Source: Pelotomaculum_B sp964543575
GTDB taxonomy: Bacteria; Bacillota; Desulfotomaculia; Desulfotomaculales; Pelotomaculaceae
Direction of reading: 5' to 3'
Assembly: GCA_964543575.1 (NCBI GenBank)
Contig: CAZIYV010000009.1
Span: forward strand, 1 to 47,080
Length of the DNA: 47,080 nucleotides
Both the position numbers and the translations under genes were made by a program. The notes below the pieces were generated by a model. The model had not been told where the DNA came from. It saw nothing but the letters and a program-made list of their open reading frames with translations, and ran no database searches. Numbering within the stretch: position 1 is the stretch's first letter; the number at the start of each line of letters is the position of its first letter. Shown piece by piece: positions 24,453-33,388 of this stretch.

Positions 24453-25645
24453 CTATTCAAAGCTCCTCGAATAACAGGCTGCAGGTCCTGGCTGAGCTGT
24501 TTGGCGGCAGCCTCGTTGCCGGCGTCAAGCATGTGCATGGAATCGTGGAACAATTCCGGCGTAATCGCCTCCTGGTAATCTAAAAAAGCAATGCCGTTTT
24601 GCCGCGCCACCTGCCCGATCAGGTTGGTATTCTTCAGGAAAGCGTCCTGGTCAAGCAGCCGGTATTGCTTCAACAAGTCCTGGTTGACCGGGCTCATAAA
24701 AATCACCGCCGGTATTTCATTTGCTTTAAGGTACTGGCAGAGCTCCCGGTAGTACTTAAAATTCAGGTTGCTGTCGTTGACATTGAAGACATTGGCCAGG
24801 TGCTCCAGGTCACGTTCGCTCCACGGAAAGCTGTACCAGACATTGTACTTGTTTTCCGGCTTGTCCTTCTCGGAAAGAGGCTCTTCCTGATCTGGTTCCT
24901 CGGGCTGTTCGCGCGGCGGCGCTTCACCTTTAAAAGCAAGGTTGAAAGATTCTTTCATTTTCACGGCGGGCGGACCGCCGAAGATAAACCTGTTCAGTTC
25001 CTGCCTGAACCGGTAAACGGACCAGATTGAGGATATCTTCCACCGCAAAAAGCTTTCAGCCTCCATCATACCGCCGCTCTCCGCCTGCGCAACCGCAGCC
25101 TTTGGCTCAGCCTGCTTGACGGGAGGAACCTTAAGTTCTTTACGTTCTTCTTCCGTTAAAGAAGGAGACCACACCTTGAAATACAAGAGTGGCGTCTTGG
25201 ACATTTCTTCTGAAAAGAAGGGGTAGGAGATATTAACCACTATTAAATGCGCCGCTCCGGTCTGGTGCAGTTTTTTCAAGGTCATCAGCAGGTCGGCCGG
25301 GCGGCCGCCGGGCAGCCCTAAATTAAATACCTTAGCCCCGGGCAGGTAACTGCCGCGCAGTTCATCCTGCAGGTGGGCGGTGATGGTCTGCTCCCTGCCG
25401 GGCACGCCCGCTCCCTGGACCACCGAATCGCCGATAACAGCGATTTTATATCCTTTTTGACCGGCTATATATTCCAGATACAAATCAAGGACTTCGCCCT
25501 TTACATGCGCGCCGTCCTCGAAGCGGAAAGACCTGTCATAACCCATCTGGTGGTAAACATACCACCCGGCCCAATAATTGGAGATACCAAAAAAGAGCGC
25601 CAGGGAAACCAAAAAAACTATACCACCCAGTGTTTGCCGCTGCAT
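24449..25645 (-). CDS. SGNH/AlgJ-like O-acetylation protein
   Basis: 398 residues with an N-terminal membrane anchor (GGIVFLVSLALFFGISNYW). The SGNH block I nucleophile is in AVIGDSVVQGAGVPG (near residue 72) and the C-terminal catalytic D-x-x-H in FHDSMHMLDAGNEAA (near 372). Between them is a charged insertion rich in Glu and Pro (about 240-260). Such proteins accept the acyl group from an MBOAT partner and place it on polysaccharide outside the membrane. It is coupled to the MBOAT gene by a 4-bp overlap. Confidence 0.82.
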   Translation of the reverse strand: MQRQTLGGIVFLVSLALFFGISNYWAGWYVYHQMGYDRSFRFEDGAHVKGEVLDLYLEYIAGQKGYKIAVIGDSVVQGAGVPGREQTITAHLQDELRGSYLPGAKVFNLGLPGGRPADLLMTLKKLHQTGAAHLIVVNISYPFFSEEMSKTPLLYFKVWSPSLTEEERKELKVPPVKQAEPKAAVAQAESGGMMEAESFLRWKISSIWSVYRFRQELNRFIFGGPPAVKMKESFNLAFKGEAPPREQPEEPDQEEPLSEKDKPENKYNVWYSFPWSERDLEHLANVFNVNDSNLNFKYYRELCQYLKANEIPAVIFMSPVNQDLLKQYRLLDQDAFLKNTNLIGQVARQNGIAFLDYQEAITPELFHDSMHMLDAGNEAAAKQLSQDLQPVIRGALNR

Positions 25646-25760
25646 TCTTTAACCCCCGCAAAAACAAAGAACAATCAGTCCGAGAATATTTAAATTCGAC
25701 AAAACATGAAGCATCCCCTTTTACTAAATATACGGAAAATATTATTGAAACAATAGTATT

Positions 25761-25790
25761 AAAAAGAGACCGGGGGTGATACCCGGTCTC
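25761..25790 (-). terminator. Terminator of the stalk-domain protein gene
   Basis: GAGACCGGG (25766-25774) pairs perfectly with CCCGGTCTC (25782-25790); five T residues follow on the minus strand. It lies 32 bp after the stop codon of the gene at 25822. The plus strand also has a T-run a few bases on, so it may work both ways. Confidence 0.85.
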
Positions 25791-25821
25791 TGATTTTTTA
25801 TCATATCTCTCAGAACATTAT

Positions 25822-27192
25822 TCAGTTTTTGTTTAAACTTAAGATATATGCCTGCTGGGCGCCGGGCTCCCAGTACACGTCAAAGCCCAGGGCTTTAGCC
25901 ACCCAACTCAGGGGAAGCATGGTCCGGCCCGGAGCAATAATTTCAGGCGCAACATCCATAAGGGTGGGCGTATTATCAACATACATTAATTTATCGCCAA
26001 TTTTAAGCTTAACGACTCTGCCGCTTTTTCTAATCTCAACGCTCTGATCGCTTTGCGACCAGATAATATTGTTTTCACTTACACCTGCAATCTGGGCAAA
26101 ATATCGCACAGGCAGGTATAACCTGTCATCTTTTATATACGGAGCGACATCCATGGTCTTTTTATCCCCGTTTATTTCGAACCCAGTCTGGCCAACTGTG
26201 AACACCGCTGCAGGAGGAATGATTTTAGCTGGGGTCAACTCACCAGACAAGCCGGCTGTGCCGCTTACTGTAATTTGCAGATCACCGGTTGTTCCCGGTT
26301 TCACAGCGACTTCCATATCGGTTAAGGTCAAAGAAGCGGCCGCATTAGACTTGCCTGTGAATTTAAAGTCCGCCGTCCTGCCGTCATCAGCGGGGGAGAC
26401 GCTGCCGCTGATTTCCAGGTTATTGTCGCTGTCCTCATCGAGCTTTAACCACCTAGCCCCTTCCGGCAGCCGCAGCTTTAAAGTCTGACCACTGCCGATA
26501 CGGCCGGCGGCGGCCTCGGCAATTAAAATTGGACCAATCTTTTGCCCCGGCACACCGGCGTATATTTCAGGCGTGTCCTGGCATTCTATGGAGTTATAAA
26601 CATTGTTTTCGCCGGCAAGACCTGAGCCGGGTGAGGCGTCAATCTGGAGTGAAACATTGCCGCTGTAGCCGCTGGCCACAAATACCCGCTCTACGTAAAT
26701 GTAAAAATAACAGTCCTGAAAGGGAACCGGATCATCAACTATTTTCATCATCACTTCCCTGTCGTTAAGCCTGGTTAGCCTCAGCACCGGCACAGACTCT
26801 TTGTAAAGGCCGTTTTCATTGCCGGAATAGGTACGGGGAACCAAAATATAGTTTGATGTGCCATACCTTGTGTAACTGTCCTCAAAGGTTGTGGTATTCC
26901 ACTGCTCCGTGGTCTGATGCGACGCGGCGGCTGCTGCTTTGTCCGAACGAAGGTCCGCGGTAGTCCAGATAAAACCTTCAGGCAAACGGAAGATAACAGT
27001 ATCGTTCTTTTGCAGCCTCCCCCCGGTAAACCGCGCGAAAATTTCACCCAACTCGTTTACTTCATTGTCACCTACAATAGGCGTTCTCAGTGGTTCATAG
27101 GTTGCCGCGGCTGCTTTTGTGACTAAAAAAGGGATTATTGTTAATAAAAAAAGAATTGAAAAAACAGCTAAAACATTTTTATTCTTTTTCAT
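25822..27192 (-). CDS. Secreted protein with C-terminal copper-amine-oxidase-N-type (stalk) domain
   Basis: 456 residues from ATG at 27192, which has GGAGGTGA upstream. A signal peptide ends after VTKAAAA. Two beta-rich units follow, each with the pattern G-x-I...G-x-L/T-x-x-G/N-D/Q-T-hydrophobic-LPEG (for instance LQKNDTVIFRLPEGFIW and IGSGQTLKLRLPEGARWL). The C-terminal roughly 120 residues form two stalk-domain halves: MDVAPYIKDDRLYLPVRYFA and MDVAPEIIAPGRTMLPLSWV. Architecture and wording closely resemble the larger protein at 28619-30847, so the two are paralogues. No SLH motif or LPXTG is seen. Probably a surface structural protein; it is not a copper enzyme. Confidence 0.85.
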   Translation of the reverse strand: MKKNKNVLAVFSILFLLTIIPFLVTKAAAATYEPLRTPIVGDNEVNELGEIFARFTGGRLQKNDTVIFRLPEGFIWTTADLRSDKAAAAASHQTTEQWNTTTFEDSYTRYGTSNYILVPRTYSGNENGLYKESVPVLRLTRLNDREVMMKIVDDPVPFQDCYFYIYVERVFVASGYSGNVSLQIDASPGSGLAGENNVYNSIECQDTPEIYAGVPGQKIGPILIAEAAAGRIGSGQTLKLRLPEGARWLKLDEDSDNNLEISGSVSPADDGRTADFKFTGKSNAAASLTLTDMEVAVKPGTTGDLQITVSGTAGLSGELTPAKIIPPAAVFTVGQTGFEINGDKKTMDVAPYIKDDRLYLPVRYFAQIAGVSENNIIWSQSDQSVEIRKSGRVVKLKIGDKLMYVDNTPTLMDVAPEIIAPGRTMLPLSWVAKALGFDVYWEPGAQQAYILSLNKN

Positions 27193-27270
27193 TAATTTTT
27201 CACCTCCACAATTATAATTTGGCAAAAACCTTACAAACACCTCCCTTTGATTGATAAATATTAAGTGCTT

Positions 27271-27297
27271 AAAAGGGGCACCTCAGGCGCCCCTTTT
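27271..27297 (-). terminator. Terminator of the TolC-like gene
   Basis: AAAAGGGGC (27271-27279) pairs with GCCCCTTTT (27289-27297). On the minus strand the hairpin ends in CCCCTTTT. Confidence 0.65.
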
Positions 27298-27339
27298 CTT
27301 TAACCGTTTTATAAACTCAGCTGCAGTCTGATGGTGGTA

Positions 27340-28422
27340 CTAAGAGTATGCCCATGGTTTCTTGAATGCTATGGACAATATCTGGTGCTGGCTTAAAATG
27401 TCGAGTATTGACTGCCGGGCAGTCAGTAAATTTGCTTCCGCGGTAAGCACGTCGGTTTTTGTTACCATTCCCACATCATACTTGACTTGGGCAACCCGGA
27501 GGTTCTCCTCGGCCAGCTTCAGGCTCACCTGCGCCTTTTCATACTGGTCTTCCAACTGGACCACCTTGTAGTAGATGGACCTGACCAGGAGCTTGGTCTG
27601 TTCTTCCGTGCTCGAGGCGGAAAGCATCGCCTTCTCAATATCTATCTCCGCCGTTTTGTATGGCTCGGTACTGCTGGTGCCGGCCAGGTTATAGAGGTTG
27701 CGCGCTATTTTGGCCAGGTCGATTTTCTTTTCACTCATCCAGACCGACGGGCTCAAGACAACCGCTCTTTCCACCTCTGTTTCAAGGTTGTCGATCACCA
27801 ATTTGTCATATACCGGTTGATCCACCAGCACCGGCCTGTCTTCGGGCCATAAGCCAACCATTTGATTAAATTTTTCATAGGTTTCGCTCAGTGATTTCCG
27901 GGCCAGTTCCAGGGAGGATTTCGCATCCGCCAGCGACGACTCGGCCTGGACGAAACTCAGGCTGTCCAGGATCCCCACTCTTTTGCTGACAACAGCCACT
28001 TTGTACTTCCAGTCGGCTGTCGCCAACTGGGTCTCAAGAACTTTTACCTTTTCCAGTCCCAGTAAAATATTATTGTAGTACTGGAGTGTCTGCATGTCCA
28101 GACTGTCCTGCTCGGCTTCGTAGCTGCGCTTGTTCATCTGCTGGTTTATGTCCGACTGCACGTAATTGGTAAACGCGCTTTTGGCCTGTGCTGTTGTGGG
28201 GCCGGTAGGCGCGAACATCATTTTTAATTCCGCGCTGTCCTTGACCAGATCTCCCCTTTCGACGTCATATTCGGCGCTCTTCAATGCCTTACTATGGGTT
28301 GCGGCCATTTCTTTAGCCTGCTCCAGGGTTAAAGACGGCGTGGCCGGTTCCTTGGCTGAAGCGGGCGCCACCGTAAGAAGCATTGCAAACAAAACGGTTA
28401 AAATTAATAAATACCTGCGCAC
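27340..28422 (-). CDS. TolC-family (outer membrane efflux protein) homologue
   Basis: 360 residues, shorter than the usual 430-480 for TolC. A signal peptide ends at APASA. The first helix begins LTLEQAKEMAATHSKALKSA, the typical OEP start, and a second repeat reads VKVLETQLATADWKYKVAVV, then VGILDSLSFVQAESSLADAK. The C-terminal half has AEENLRVAQVKYDVGMVTKT, then DVLTAEANLLTARQ, the matching third and fourth helices. The equatorial and beta-barrel parts seem reduced. It lies between two paralogous surface-protein genes and not with the efflux operon. In a single-membrane cell its location is unclear. ATG start and no obvious strong ribosome site. Confidence 0.75.
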   Translation of the reverse strand: MRRYLLILTVLFAMLLTVAPASAKEPATPSLTLEQAKEMAATHSKALKSAEYDVERGDLVKDSAELKMMFAPTGPTTAQAKSAFTNYVQSDINQQMNKRSYEAEQDSLDMQTLQYYNNILLGLEKVKVLETQLATADWKYKVAVVSKRVGILDSLSFVQAESSLADAKSSLELARKSLSETYEKFNQMVGLWPEDRPVLVDQPVYDKLVIDNLETEVERAVVLSPSVWMSEKKIDLAKIARNLYNLAGTSSTEPYKTAEIDIEKAMLSASSTEEQTKLLVRSIYYKVVQLEDQYEKAQVSLKLAEENLRVAQVKYDVGMVTKTDVLTAEANLLTARQSILDILSQHQILSIAFKKPWAYS

Positions 28423-28566
28423 TATTGTTCACTCCTTGAATGGTGAGTTTTGTTAAGTCAGTTAATTATAAACTAGTTAAAGTATACTTCGCCGGAGTCT
28501 CACCGTCAAGATGATTAAACTACTTTATTGCCAAATAATCAATATATTTCTCCTGAATTTTTCCTG

Positions 28567-28603
28567 AAAAAACATGAACCGGGTTTCCGAAGAAACCCGG
28601 TTC
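28567..28603 (-). terminator. Strong terminator of the large surface protein gene
   Basis: A perfect 12-bp stem (28576-28587 with 28592-28603) closed by TTCG on the minus strand, then ATG and six T residues. The stable UUCG tetraloop suits a highly expressed gene. Confidence 0.92.
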
Positions 28604-28618
28604 AGTTAACGAATTAAC

Positions 28619-30847
28619 TTATTGTACGGTAACTTTCTGGGTTATGGTCACAGCCTGGGTTGCTGCATCCCACGTAACATCGCAGCCGAGAGCCTGTGCG
28701 ACCGCGCGGAGCGGCAGCATGGTACGGCCCGGATCCACGACTTCAGGAGCAGCATCCATCGGGAAGGCTACGCCGTTGATGGTCATGGTTGTGCTTCCGA
28801 TAACCAGCTTCACAATGCGGTCACCTTTAATCAGGATGACGCTCTGGTCAGCTCCGTTCCAGAAAATGTTGGATTCTAAAACACCTGCTGCAAGAGCAGC
28901 ATAGCGGATCGGCAGCATGGTGCGGTCGCCCTTGATGTACGGAGCAACGTCCGCAGTCGCGGTAACGCCGTTCACTGTGTAGCTCATGTCGCCAATCTTG
29001 AACACTGTGGTGTACTTGGTTTCGCCAGGAGCAGGGGTAACAACTTTGGCTACCGCAAACTTCGCCGCGAAGTCAGAGTTGGTCCAGGATTCATATTTTT
29101 GAGTTTCACAAACTGCACCGCCCTGCACCTTCAGGGTGATGTCGCCTTCAGCAACAGTCCGGTCAAGCTTCAGGACCACATCGCTGACAGTAACGGTGCT
29201 CGGCTCGCTGCTCTCAGATTCAATTTCAAATGCTACGGAGTTATCGCCGTTTACACGCCTGACATTACCGATTCTCAGATCGCCGCTGGTCACTTCAGCC
29301 TTCGGGGTCTTGGTGAAAACAACCCCGGCGGGCAGGTCAAGAATTACAGTTCCGTCAGGATAAGTATTAGTAATCCCGTCTTTGTCGAAAGCTTCCGCCT
29401 CAACTTCGGTGACGGTGAAGGTGCCGCCGGTCTGACCGCCGAGACCGATGATAACGTTGGGAACGCTAGCGGCTGCGCCGGTAATCGGTGCAACAACCTT
29501 CGCCACCACGATTTCGCCGGATACGCCCGCGGAACCACCCACGGTTATAACCAGGTCGCCCACAAAGCCAGCCTCAATGGCTACTTCAACATCTTCCAGG
29601 TCAAGCGTCGCGGCATCACCCGGGTTCGGGTTTTTAACTGTAAATTTCGCGGTGCGCTTATCAGTGCCGCTAAAGGAGGTAAATTCTAAATCTACTCCCT
29701 CATCGCCATCGAAGTCATCCAGTTCTCCCTTGTTTTCATAAACCGGCTGGAATCTTGCGCCGGAAGGCAGGGTGAGGGTAACGGTGCGACCATCAACCAG
29801 AGTGCCGCCCAGATCCTCTTCAATCACGATGTCGCCGATTTCCTGCTCATCTTTACCGGCGTAAATGGTCGGGGCGTCTTTGGCCGAAACAGTGGCGCCA
29901 AAGTCACCGTAGGTGCCGACCACGGCGGAGGTGATGTCGGTGTCAGTTTCGCCGGTAATCTTTACCTTGACGTCCCCGGCCTTAACAGAGGATTCATCGC
30001 TGACAGAGAAGGTGAAGCCGGTTAAATCCCAGGCAGCCGCCTTATCTGTTTCCGCACCAGTGTTTTCAATAGTTAATTCTTCATCATCAAAATCAAAATC
30101 AAGTACAGGTTTTCCAAAATCGCCCCATAACCCCTTGACTACGGGGTCTTTTTTATCCCACTCAAAGCCCGAGGGGAGCTTCAGCTTTAGGGTCTCGCCA
30201 TCAACCTTTAAAGAACCGGCGATGGTTTCCTGGATCCGCAGGTCAAAGGTAAATTCGTTGTTGGACGTGTCGGCGCCGCTTACTGCGATTTCAATCGAGC
30301 CGGAGGTGGAAACAACCGCGTTGGTGACGGTGCCCCTCGGGAAGCCGGTGTTGCTCGGCCCGCTGAAGGTAACCACGTTGTCATCGGTTGTGCCATCTTC
30401 AATGTCCACATCTCTCATATAGATGTAGAACACAAAGTCGTAATCCAGCTTCTGGTCGGCATCAGCTTGGATCTGCACTTCATCGTTGCGGTCCAGAACG
30501 GTCACGGTTACGTCAGTAGAAGTTAGACCGTTATCATCATCAGCAATTTTGTCAGGGATGTAAACGCAGTTCTTGTCTGTTGAATCATTGGTTGTTGTTG
30601 TGAAGTCTTCACCAAAGTCATAGCCGCCTTTAATCTTGAAGATAACCGCGTCGCCGTCTTTAATTGATCCGGCGGGCACGGTCACTTTGATAGTGCCCAG
30701 GGTCTGTTCGGCACTATCGGTAACCGTCGGGACGGTCAGCGCCTGGATGTCGCCGGCGGCACTGGCAGGAGCTGCCAGGGGCACCAGCAAGCAAATCAGC
30801 ATTGACATGGTAACTAGAATAGAAAGAACTTTTCTTTTAGTTTTCAC
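28619..30847 (-). CDS. Large acidic secreted repeat protein with C-terminal stalk domain; S-layer-like
   Basis: 742 residues from GTG at 30847, chosen because GGAGGG lies 5 nt upstream and the basic MKTKRKV start of a signal peptide follows (cleavage near APASA); the frame is open 30 codons further back. Four related beta-rich units follow (about 36-180, 185-325, 326-460, 461-605), each with a G-D/G-T-hydrophobic-LPSG core such as LVDGRTVTLTLPSGARF. Residues 612-740 form a stalk domain (ADVAPYIKGDRTMLPIRYAA, MDAAPEVVDPGRTMLPLRAV). It is very rich in Asp, Glu, Thr and Val. It has its own unit, a long leader and a strong terminator. No SLH repeats, so anchoring is unclear. Confidence 0.82.
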   Translation of the reverse strand: MKTKRKVLSILVTMSMLICLLVPLAAPASAAGDIQALTVPTVTDSAEQTLGTIKVTVPAGSIKDGDAVIFKIKGGYDFGEDFTTTTNDSTDKNCVYIPDKIADDDNGLTSTDVTVTVLDRNDEVQIQADADQKLDYDFVFYIYMRDVDIEDGTTDDNVVTFSGPSNTGFPRGTVTNAVVSTSGSIEIAVSGADTSNNEFTFDLRIQETIAGSLKVDGETLKLKLPSGFEWDKKDPVVKGLWGDFGKPVLDFDFDDEELTIENTGAETDKAAAWDLTGFTFSVSDESSVKAGDVKVKITGETDTDITSAVVGTYGDFGATVSAKDAPTIYAGKDEQEIGDIVIEEDLGGTLVDGRTVTLTLPSGARFQPVYENKGELDDFDGDEGVDLEFTSFSGTDKRTAKFTVKNPNPGDAATLDLEDVEVAIEAGFVGDLVITVGGSAGVSGEIVVAKVVAPITGAAASVPNVIIGLGGQTGGTFTVTEVEAEAFDKDGITNTYPDGTVILDLPAGVVFTKTPKAEVTSGDLRIGNVRRVNGDNSVAFEIESESSEPSTVTVSDVVLKLDRTVAEGDITLKVQGGAVCETQKYESWTNSDFAAKFAVAKVVTPAPGETKYTTVFKIGDMSYTVNGVTATADVAPYIKGDRTMLPIRYAALAAGVLESNIFWNGADQSVILIKGDRIVKLVIGSTTMTINGVAFPMDAAPEVVDPGRTMLPLRAVAQALGCDVTWDAATQAVTITQKVTVQ

Positions 30848-31512
30848 AATTTCCCTCCTCGATATTTTTTCTGCCCCGCCAGGGGCACTTTCCTGGAAAT
30901 ACCTCAGAACATCCGGTTCAGAGAATCTTTCTTTCATCCCCCCTTAGTTAAATCTCTATGAAATTTGCTTCAGATAAGCCGCGAATGGTGTTGCTTACTG
31001 GGTTTCCTGAAAACCGGTGAACAAAGGGATTAAGACATATTCTACATGGGGAGGCAAATTCCTGCCTGCGAGACTGTCTCTTCCTTTGTTGCTACCTGAT
31101 TAGTTAGACAGCCAGCCGGCCCCAAAAGTTCCATTGCCGGGCAAAAAAATTGATTAACTTAATGAATTAAATATTATTAGACATCCCTGCCGCTAACACG
31201 GCGCCGGCTTATGGGATGTATGGGATGAAAACTGCAGGCTCGATTTCAATTGAAGGTTAGCCTTCCTATTAAATAGCAGTGCCGTATCATGTCAAATACT
31301 TCTGCCTGATTGCACCGGGTGATGGCGTATGATATTATCATTTAAGATAAATTTACAGGTTCATCCCCTGGAGATATAAACAGGTCGTTTAATATAGTTT
31401 TTAATGCAGATAAAAAATGTCACAAGGGGCCCTCCCCGGCCGGAACTTTTCCCGGCCGGCCTGTGTCTAACAGGTTAAACGGGGGCTTCCCGGCTGTCAG
31501 GAGTGGCTTCCC
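30848..31512. other. 665-bp divergent intergenic region with long leaders
   Basis: It separates the large surface protein (minus) from the sigma factor (plus). No convincing ORF. On the minus side are small palindromes (GGCAAATTCCTGCC near 31053, GAGACTGTCTC near 31070) and a GCCCC/GGGGC hairpin just before the GTG. On the plus side a GC-rich hairpin sits near 31436. A fragment CGATTTCAATTGAAGGTTAG near 31240 recalls family-2 repeats. No riboswitch class was recognised. Confidence 0.5.
31436..31459 (+). repeat. GC-rich hairpin in the sigma-factor leader
   Basis: CCGGCCGG (31436-31443) is repeated at 31452-31459. The word is self-complementary, so the two copies form an 8-bp stem with an 8-nt loop, about 50 bp before the sigma-factor start. 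The flanks GTCACAAGG and CCTGTGTC can extend the pairing with a bulge. Confidence 0.6.
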
Positions 31513-32124
31513 GTGGTTGACACCAGGATACTGGTAAAAAAGGCGCAGAATAACGATACTGCCGCATTCGAAGAGCTTGTGCGCATTTATCAGAATAAGG
31601 TTTTTTCTCTCTGTGTCCACCTTGCGGGCAACCATGCGGACGCCCAGGATCTGGCCCAGGAAGCATTGTTGAGGGCCTACAGGGCAATCGGCAGCTTTCG
31701 CAGCGAGTCCGACTTCGGCACCTGGCTGCACCGCATAACCGTCAACGTGTGGCTGAACTTTAAGCGCAAAAACAGCGGCCGACAAATGGTTTCCCTGGAT
31801 GAACCATACCAGGGGGAAAACGGCAGTGATATTAAGCGCGAGTTAGCTGCGGCGGAAGGCGACCCGCTCCGGGAACTGGAGGAGAAAGAGTTCATCCTGC
31901 TGGTACAGGCGGCGCTTGATGACCTGTCCCGGGAACACAAATCGGTTCTGGTACTGAGGGAGATCGAAGGATACAGCTATGAGGAAGTGGCGCGGCTGCT
32001 CGGTTGTTCTCTGGGGACGGTTAAATCACGTCTCAACCGGGCGCGCGAGGTGCTGCGGCGCAGAATGACGGAATTGGCGCGGGAAGCAGGTGAAGGCTTT
32101 CCCGCAGAACTGGGGAGAAGGTGA
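31513..32124 (+). CDS. ECF-type RNA polymerase sigma factor (SigW-like)
   Basis: 203 residues. Sigma region 2 reads FEELVRIYQNKVFSLCVHLA, then DAQDLAQEALLRAYRAIGSF, with TWLHRITVNVWLN; region 4 reads LDDLSREHKSVLVLREIEGY, then SYEEVARLLGCSLGTVKSRL. It directs transcription of a small regulon, usually envelope or stress genes. The start is GTG at 31513 with AGGAG about 10 nt upstream. The stop overlaps the start of the anti-sigma gene by 4 bp, the classic sigma/anti-sigma arrangement. Likely autoregulated, although no promoter could be assigned. Confidence 0.92.
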   Translation: MVDTRILVKKAQNNDTAAFEELVRIYQNKVFSLCVHLAGNHADAQDLAQEALLRAYRAIGSFRSESDFGTWLHRITVNVWLNFKRKNSGRQMVSLDEPYQGENGSDIKRELAAAEGDPLRELEEKEFILLVQAALDDLSREHKSVLVLREIEGYSYEEVARLLGCSLGTVKSRLNRAREVLRRRMTELAREAGEGFPAELGRR

Positions 32125-33176
32125 CGGCTGTGAAATGCCGCGAAGGCGAACTTCTAATATCGCCCCGTCTGAATGGGGACTTTTTAAACGATATAGACGC
32201 TGATTTGGCTGCGCACCTGGTGTGCTGCGAGGCATGCGCCCGTGAAATGGCCCTGCAGAACAGGATTTCCCTGGCACTGAAGGAAATGAGTTTAAATGAA
32301 ATACAGGCGCCGGCCGGTCTCTGCGAGATGGTAATGGGCAATATTCAAACCGAGCGCCGCTCTTTCATAAGCCGGTTTCCTCTAGCCTGGCGCAAGGGTG
32401 TTGCCGCTGCCGCCGCGCTGCTTTTGCTTGCGGGTGGTTCGTTGAGTTTAACATTTAAATTTGCAGACAGTGCTAAGATACTCGTCCTGGGGCCCGCCCC
32501 CCAAACCAGCGTTGAGCCAGGTGCAACCGCTGACCCTGATGGTAAGGAAACTTATATCGCCATGGGTCCTGCCGGGACACAGCCCGGCCAGACCACAGCC
32601 CCAGGCGATCCGCTGACAACCAAAGAACCGCCTGCTGACAACAACAGCTTGCCGGGGACATCCGAAAACACTATTGTCTCACCAGTGATTACTGAAGGAC
32701 TAACGTTTACCGGGCAGCCCACCGGTGGCGAGACCAAATGGCTGAGCAGCAATATGGTCATAACCAGTACGGTTTTAAAGTATGATGTTGATGATTTAGC
32801 CGCTGCCAAGATCAGAGCGGTATCACTGGCAGCGGGCGCCGGCGCCGGTACCCAGGTGTTTCCCGAGCAGGACGGCGACAAGGAAATAGTAGTCCTGCGG
32901 CTGACCATAGATTCCGGCAGCGCGCCCGGTCTCATCGCTGGCTTCACCAGCCTGGGGCAACTGGCAGACAGGAATGATGAAAGCCGCAACATTACATCCA
33001 TCTACAATGAGACGCTGGTAAAGTATAACGATTTGCAATCCAGGATTATTGATACTCATGACGCAGAGGAAAAGCAGCAACTGGAAACCAAGGCTTATGC
33101 CTATGAACAGCAGTTGGAAGCCTGGAAGGCAGAAGCCGGCAAACGGATTATAATGTTGTGGCTCGAAAGCATGTAG
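32121..33176 (+). CDS. Zinc-finger anti-sigma factor fused to a DUF4349-like extracytoplasmic domain
   Basis: 351 residues. The N-terminal cytoplasmic part carries the zf-HC2 motif H32-x3-C36-x2-C39 (AAHLVCCEACAREM). One membrane helix follows (about 91-112, GVAAAAALLLLAGGSLSLTF), then a Pro/Thr-rich linker (about 130-180) and an extracellular domain. Its ending, RNITSIYNETLVKYNDLQSR, then QQLETKAYAYEQQLEAWKAE, is DUF4349-like with a short coiled coil. It should hold the upstream sigma factor at the membrane until a signal is sensed. Start at GTG 32121 or GTG 32130; the first overlaps the sigma stop. Confidence 0.83.
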   Translation: MTAVKCREGELLISPRLNGDFLNDIDADLAAHLVCCEACAREMALQNRISLALKEMSLNEIQAPAGLCEMVMGNIQTERRSFISRFPLAWRKGVAAAAALLLLAGGSLSLTFKFADSAKILVLGPAPQTSVEPGATADPDGKETYIAMGPAGTQPGQTTAPGDPLTTKEPPADNNSLPGTSENTIVSPVITEGLTFTGQPTGGETKWLSSNMVITSTVLKYDVDDLAAAKIRAVSLAAGAGAGTQVFPEQDGDKEIVVLRLTIDSGSAPGLIAGFTSLGQLADRNDESRNITSIYNETLVKYNDLQSRIIDTHDAEEKQQLETKAYAYEQQLEAWKAEAGKRIIMLWLESM

Positions 33177-33200
33177 CTTAAATTATGAAAGTTTTTAAAA

Positions 33201-33234
33201 CGAAGCCGGGGTTATCTCCCGGCTTCGCTTTTTT
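33201..33234 (+). terminator. Terminator of the sigma/anti-sigma operon
   Basis: A perfect 10-bp stem (33201-33210 with 33218-33227), loop GTTATCT, followed by six T residues. Confidence 0.92.
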
Positions 33235-33388
33235 ATAACATTTTTGCACGATGGATATCGAATATTTGCCTCTCCAACCCAAAATATCTATGCTATTATA
33301 TAATAAATGGAATTATGGAGGTGAAAAAGAATACTGAATTGCCTTTGCTAAACCTTGATAATATTTTAGAGAAAGAGGGATCGAAAGG

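Noticed and set aside
30848..31100. Cyclic di-GMP (GEMM) riboswitch before the surface-protein gene
   Set aside because: Some GGCA- and GAAA-like words are present, but the conserved core and paired helices could not be aligned.
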